From contig JBAYJD010000005.1 in assembly GCA_041665305.1 (NCBI GenBank), positions 1 to 64,000 of the forward strand: a DNA stretch of 64,000 bases, written 5' to 3'. The stretch is from YA12-FULL-51-18 sp041665305. GTDB taxonomy: Bacteria > Elusimicrobiota > Elusimicrobia > Elusimicrobiales > UBA9959. The position numbers and the translations under genes are program-made. Below are positions 61,334-64,000 of this stretch, piece by piece. Under the pieces are notes generated by a model. It searched no databases, was not told where the DNA came from, and worked only from the letters and a program-made list of their open reading frames with translations. The stretch's first letter is position 1. Each line of letters starts with the position of its first letter.

Positions 61334-63309
61334 ACGCGCATGATAGAAAAGAAGAACAGGCGGTTCGCCCTTTTATACGGGATCTGCGCAGGCCCGTTCT
61401 GGATCTGATAGGTCCGACATATCTGCTGGATGAAAGCTACTGCCTTTTGGACTGGAATCCCGCTTTTGAGGAGCTTTTCGCCAAAGAATTCGGCTTATTT
61501 ATAGGCACGCATATCACCGCGCTTATGAACCACATGGATAACGGCGCGGAGGTCATAGACCGTTCCCTAAATATCTTCAGGACCGCCGATGTCCCTTTAA
61601 CCCATTGCGAAGTTTTTACTCTGCGCCATCCCCGATTCGGAGCCGTTACCACGCAAAAAATAGCGGGCCAGATCATGGATGAGCGGGGCCGGACAAAAGC
61701 CTGGGTGGTAAGCCTGAATGTCCTTAACGCCGACCGGATGCAGGAGCTTTGGCTGGAACTGATGGCGGCCATAGAAAGGGAGGTGGCTTGGTCGCAGTAC
61801 GCGGTGGCCTATGACAGGGTCTTCGAAGCCAGCCCCGGCCACGAAACGGTCCTGGAGAAGGCTCTGACGGGCCTGGCGGGCGGCGCGGAGTGTCTGCATG
61901 TCGGTATAGGCACCGGCACGCCGCTTTTGCGGCAGTTGAAAGAGGGCGGCGGCCGCATCTGGGCGCTGGAGCCGAATGAAACCCTGCTTGAATTTTTCCG
62001 CAAAAAGCTCGGCGCGCAACAGCGGCTTCTGCGCGCTGATTACGGGCCCCGCCTGAAGGCGAGCAAGGGCCGCCCCCGGAATATTTCGTTGTTTTCCCCC
62101 GGTCATTTCGATTCGATCGTGATGTTCGACGGGCATTATCGCGCGGACGACATCCTCCGCGTGCTTGAGGAGTCGCACAGGGTGCTTAAGAAGGACGGGC
62201 TCCTTTCCTGGACCACCTTCTCAAAGGAAACGGATTTTGAAAAGTTCTTCGGCTCGTTCGGCGCGCAGGGAGGCGCGGACCTCAAAGAGCTTCGACCCTG
62301 GCTGGCGGCCTATCAGGAAGCCCTTAAGCGCCTTGACCCGCGGATCCGGAGCCTGAGTCCGGGACAGATAGAGGGCCTGCTTGCGGACGCGGGTTTTGAG
62401 GTGGCAAGCATGGAAAATATCGACTTTCAGGGCGGCTGTCTGTCCATCAAAGCCGCGCGGGCGGAGAAGGAAACTTCCAGGCATTCTTCGCGCGCGGCGC
62501 GCGGCGGGGTGCGCATTACCACGCTTGAGGGCGGGGTGCTGGACCTTGAGAAAGCCGATTCCAGGCGCATTTATGACGAGCTCCTGCGCATCCAGGCGCG
62601 GGTGACTTTCGCCGACGACCTGAAGTATCTTGTGGACGAACCGGCTTGGAACAGCAGCACGGAGATCCTGGAGCTGGGCTGCGGCCCCGGCTACTTCCTG
62701 GCCAATCTCGCCAGATACTTCCCCCAGAAGCGGTTTTTAGGCGTGGATGTGGATAAAGGTTTTGTGGACGCGGCCTGCAGGCGGCACGGCGCGGAACTCT
62801 CCAACGCCGCCTTCGATACGCAAAATATTTATGAGTGGCGCCCGGAGCGGAAATTCGATTATATCCTGCTGCGGTTCGTAGCCCAGCATCTCCCGGACCA
62901 TCCGGCCCTTCTGGCCAGGCTTAAAGAGCTGCTGCGCCCGGACGGCCGCGTACTCGTCATAGAGTCGGCGGATAAATACGCCTACAAGTTCGTTCCCCGC
63001 GTGCCGGCCCTGGAGGATGTTTTTACGCAGATGGCGTCCAAGGAAAAGAACGACCGCGAGGCCGCCTCTCATCTTATGGCCCTGAAATTTATGAAAACCA
63101 TCGGCTACCAGAAAATGCTGATCTCTTCCATGGGGGAGGAGCGGGCTCATCTTTTTGCCAACTGGTTCCTGCTGATCGCCGCCTTGGTGCGCAGGGAGCA
63201 CGGCGCGCAGGTGGACCTGGGCAGACTGGCGCTGGAATTTCATAAATGGAAAGAGGATAAGCACAGTTACGGCCACTGGAGCCTGGAATACCTGCTGCTC
63301 GGCAAATAA
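61330..63309 (+). CDS. PAS-like domain fused to two SAM-dependent methyltransferase domains
   Basis: The 659 residues have a PAS-like start (about 28-140; YLLDESYCLLDWNPAFEELF). A first class I methyltransferase follows (about 160-385; CLHVGIGTGTPLLRQL, then DGHYRADDILRVLEESHRVLKKDG). The second is at about 430-659 (ILELGCGPGYFLANLARYFPQKRFLGVDVD, LKELLRPDGRVLVIES). In the first domain the glycine loop is GIGTG and in the second GCGPG; both look usable. Coupled by ATGA to the GNAT-fold gene, the pair might make and modify a small molecule, which is inference. Confidence 0.8.
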   Translation: MNAHDRKEEQAVRPFIRDLRRPVLDLIGPTYLLDESYCLLDWNPAFEELFAKEFGLFIGTHITALMNHMDNGAEVIDRSLNIFRTADVPLTHCEVFTLRHPRFGAVTTQKIAGQIMDERGRTKAWVVSLNVLNADRMQELWLELMAAIEREVAWSQYAVAYDRVFEASPGHETVLEKALTGLAGGAECLHVGIGTGTPLLRQLKEGGGRIWALEPNETLLEFFRKKLGAQQRLLRADYGPRLKASKGRPRNISLFSPGHFDSIVMFDGHYRADDILRVLEESHRVLKKDGLLSWTTFSKETDFEKFFGSFGAQGGADLKELRPWLAAYQEALKRLDPRIRSLSPGQIEGLLADAGFEVASMENIDFQGGCLSIKAARAEKETSRHSSRAARGGVRITTLEGGVLDLEKADSRRIYDELLRIQARVTFADDLKYLVDEPAWNSSTEILELGCGPGYFLANLARYFPQKRFLGVDVDKGFVDAACRRHGAELSNAAFDTQNIYEWRPERKFDYILLRFVAQHLPDHPALLARLKELLRPDGRVLVIESADKYAYKFVPRVPALEDVFTQMASKEKNDREAASHLMALKFMKTIGYQKMLISSMGEERAHLFANWFLLIAALVRREHGAQVDLGRLALEFHKWKEDKHSYGHWSLEYLLLGK

Positions 63310-63330
63310 AAATTTTCGCCGCAATTTTTT
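63308..63330. repeat. Degenerate AT-rich palindrome before topA
   Basis: AAAAATTTTCGCCGCAATTT is a worn copy of the AAAAATTTTTGC family, starting at the stop codon of the preceding gene. Confidence 0.45.
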
Positions 63331-63439
63331 TTGGGATTCTTATCGCCTTGGACCGTAAAAAAGTATAAAATATAGCTTCCGTCAATTTAATCAGCCCCGG
63401 CACGGGCCCGCGGCTGAGCATTTAAGGGATTTATATATC

Positions 63440-64000
63440 ATGGCAATTGAAAAGACCGCAAAAACAGAAAAGCCGGCGAAACTTGAGAAGCCGGAAAAGG
63501 CCGAGAAGCTTAAGGCTAAAAAAACCCTGGTGATCGTGGAGTCTCCCACCAAAGAAAAAACCATCAGCCGCTTTCTGAGCGCGGACTATGTGGTGCGCAG
63601 TTCCTACGGCCATGTGCGCGACCTGCCGAAGGACGAGCTGGGCGTGGACCTGGAGCATGAATTCACCCCTAAATATGTTCTCATAGACCGGGCCAAGAAG
63701 ATCATCCCCGAACTTAACTCGCTGGCTAAGAACGCCGACGCCGTCTATCTGGCAACCGACCCCGACCGCGAAGGGGAGGCCATCTCCTGGCATCTGCGCG
63801 AGGCGATGAACGCGGACAGGTCGAAGTTCCAGCGTATCAGCTTCCATGAGATCACCAAGCAGGCCATCGAGGCTTCTCTGAAGTCCCCGCGCGAACTTGA
63901 CCTGAATCTCGTCAACGCCCAGCAGGCGCGCCGCGTCACGGACCGTCTGGTCGGCTACAAACTTTCCCCTTTGCTGTGGGCCAAGATAAAAAGCGGCCTT
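63440..64000 (+). CDS. topA: DNA topoisomerase I, 5' part only
   Basis: TopA relaxes negative supercoils. The first 187 codons are present; the gene runs off the window edge. After a Lys/Glu-rich extension of about 30 residues (MAIEKTAKTEKPAKLEKPEK), the TOPRIM domain begins: TLVIVESPTKEKTISRFL with the metal-binding Glu, SSYGHVRDLP, and LATDPDREGEAISWHL. RISFHEITKQAI and QQARRVTDRLVGYKLSPLLW follow, typical of bacterial TopA. The start is the ATG at 63440; a weak promoter may lie near 63348-63376. Confidence 0.95.
   Translation, partial: MAIEKTAKTEKPAKLEKPEKAEKLKAKKTLVIVESPTKEKTISRFLSADYVVRSSYGHVRDLPKDELGVDLEHEFTPKYVLIDRAKKIIPELNSLAKNADAVYLATDPDREGEAISWHLREAMNADRSKFQRISFHEITKQAIEASLKSPRELDLNLVNAQQARRVTDRLVGYKLSPLLWAKIKSGL

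Overview
The window is GC-rich, densely coded bacterial chromosome from a Gram-negative-type cell. The evidence is type IV pilus ATPases, an LptE-like outer-membrane assembly lipoprotein, several outer-membrane lipoproteins, MurJ and GlgC. The mix of genes (PilB/T/C, ThyX, a Bacillus-like DnaK without the proteobacterial insert, a sugar-phosphate microcompartment) is compatible with a free-living member of the Elusimicrobiota or a neighbouring deep phylum. That placement is inference and no rRNA gene is present to settle it. I saw no tRNA, rRNA, CRISPR array, transposase or prophage.

Layout. 1-4.5 kb: pilB-pilT-pilC, closed by a strong terminator. 4.5-6.8 kb: a short UvrC-like nuclease gene flanked by two inverted copies of a ~263 bp repeat. 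6.8-15.3 kb: housekeeping genes, mostly on the minus strand (murJ, holA, lptE, ybeY, glgC, a chlorite-dismutase-fold protein, a membrane-fusion-like protein, thyX), with rpsT and mazG on the plus strand. 15.4-18.5 kb: a GH3 hexosaminidase translationally coupled to a sodium:solute symporter, then a small YtxH-like gene. 19-23.3 kb: two tandem paralogous secreted proteins with bead-like head repeats, then a secreted HExxH protein. 23.4-34.7 kb: an aminotransferase and a complete bacterial microcompartment (BMC) operon. 34.8-37.4 kb: a TPR protein and a short-chain dehydrogenase. 37.4-43.4 kb: a heat-shock operon (hrcA-grpE-dnaK-dnaJ-rsmE) behind a consensus promoter and a CIRCE-like operator. 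43.6-54.4 kb: mtaB, a proline-rich/DnaA-like ATPase/histidine-kinase trio, and a three-lipoprotein cluster (FlgT/LPP20-like, GNA1162-like, CsgG-like). 54.5-64 kb: comM/yifB, a LysM protein, dprA, an acyl-synthase-like GNAT protein coupled to a PAS-double-methyltransferase protein, and the start of topA.

The centrepiece is the BMC operon. It has two hexamer, two trimer and three pentamer shell genes, DeoC, a CoA-acylating aldehyde dehydrogenase, PduL, an RpiB-like protein, triosephosphate isomerase, a PduS/RnfC-like flavo-iron-sulfur protein and a GH84-type glycosidase. Read as a pathway, deoxyribose-5-phosphate is split to glyceraldehyde-3-phosphate and acetaldehyde. Acetaldehyde goes to acetyl-CoA and acetyl phosphate in the lumen, and the triose goes to glycolysis. 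This matches the sugar-phosphate-utilising (SPU) class of BMC. Departures from the textbook picture are: no alcohol dehydrogenase, so NADH may be reoxidised through the PduS-like protein and a trimer with the PduT-type pore cysteine; an RpiB homologue without the catalytic cysteine; a cysteine cluster on the DeoC N-terminus; and the linked GH84 enzyme.

Several families of intergenic palindromes recur through the window and look like dispersed terminator or MITE-like elements.
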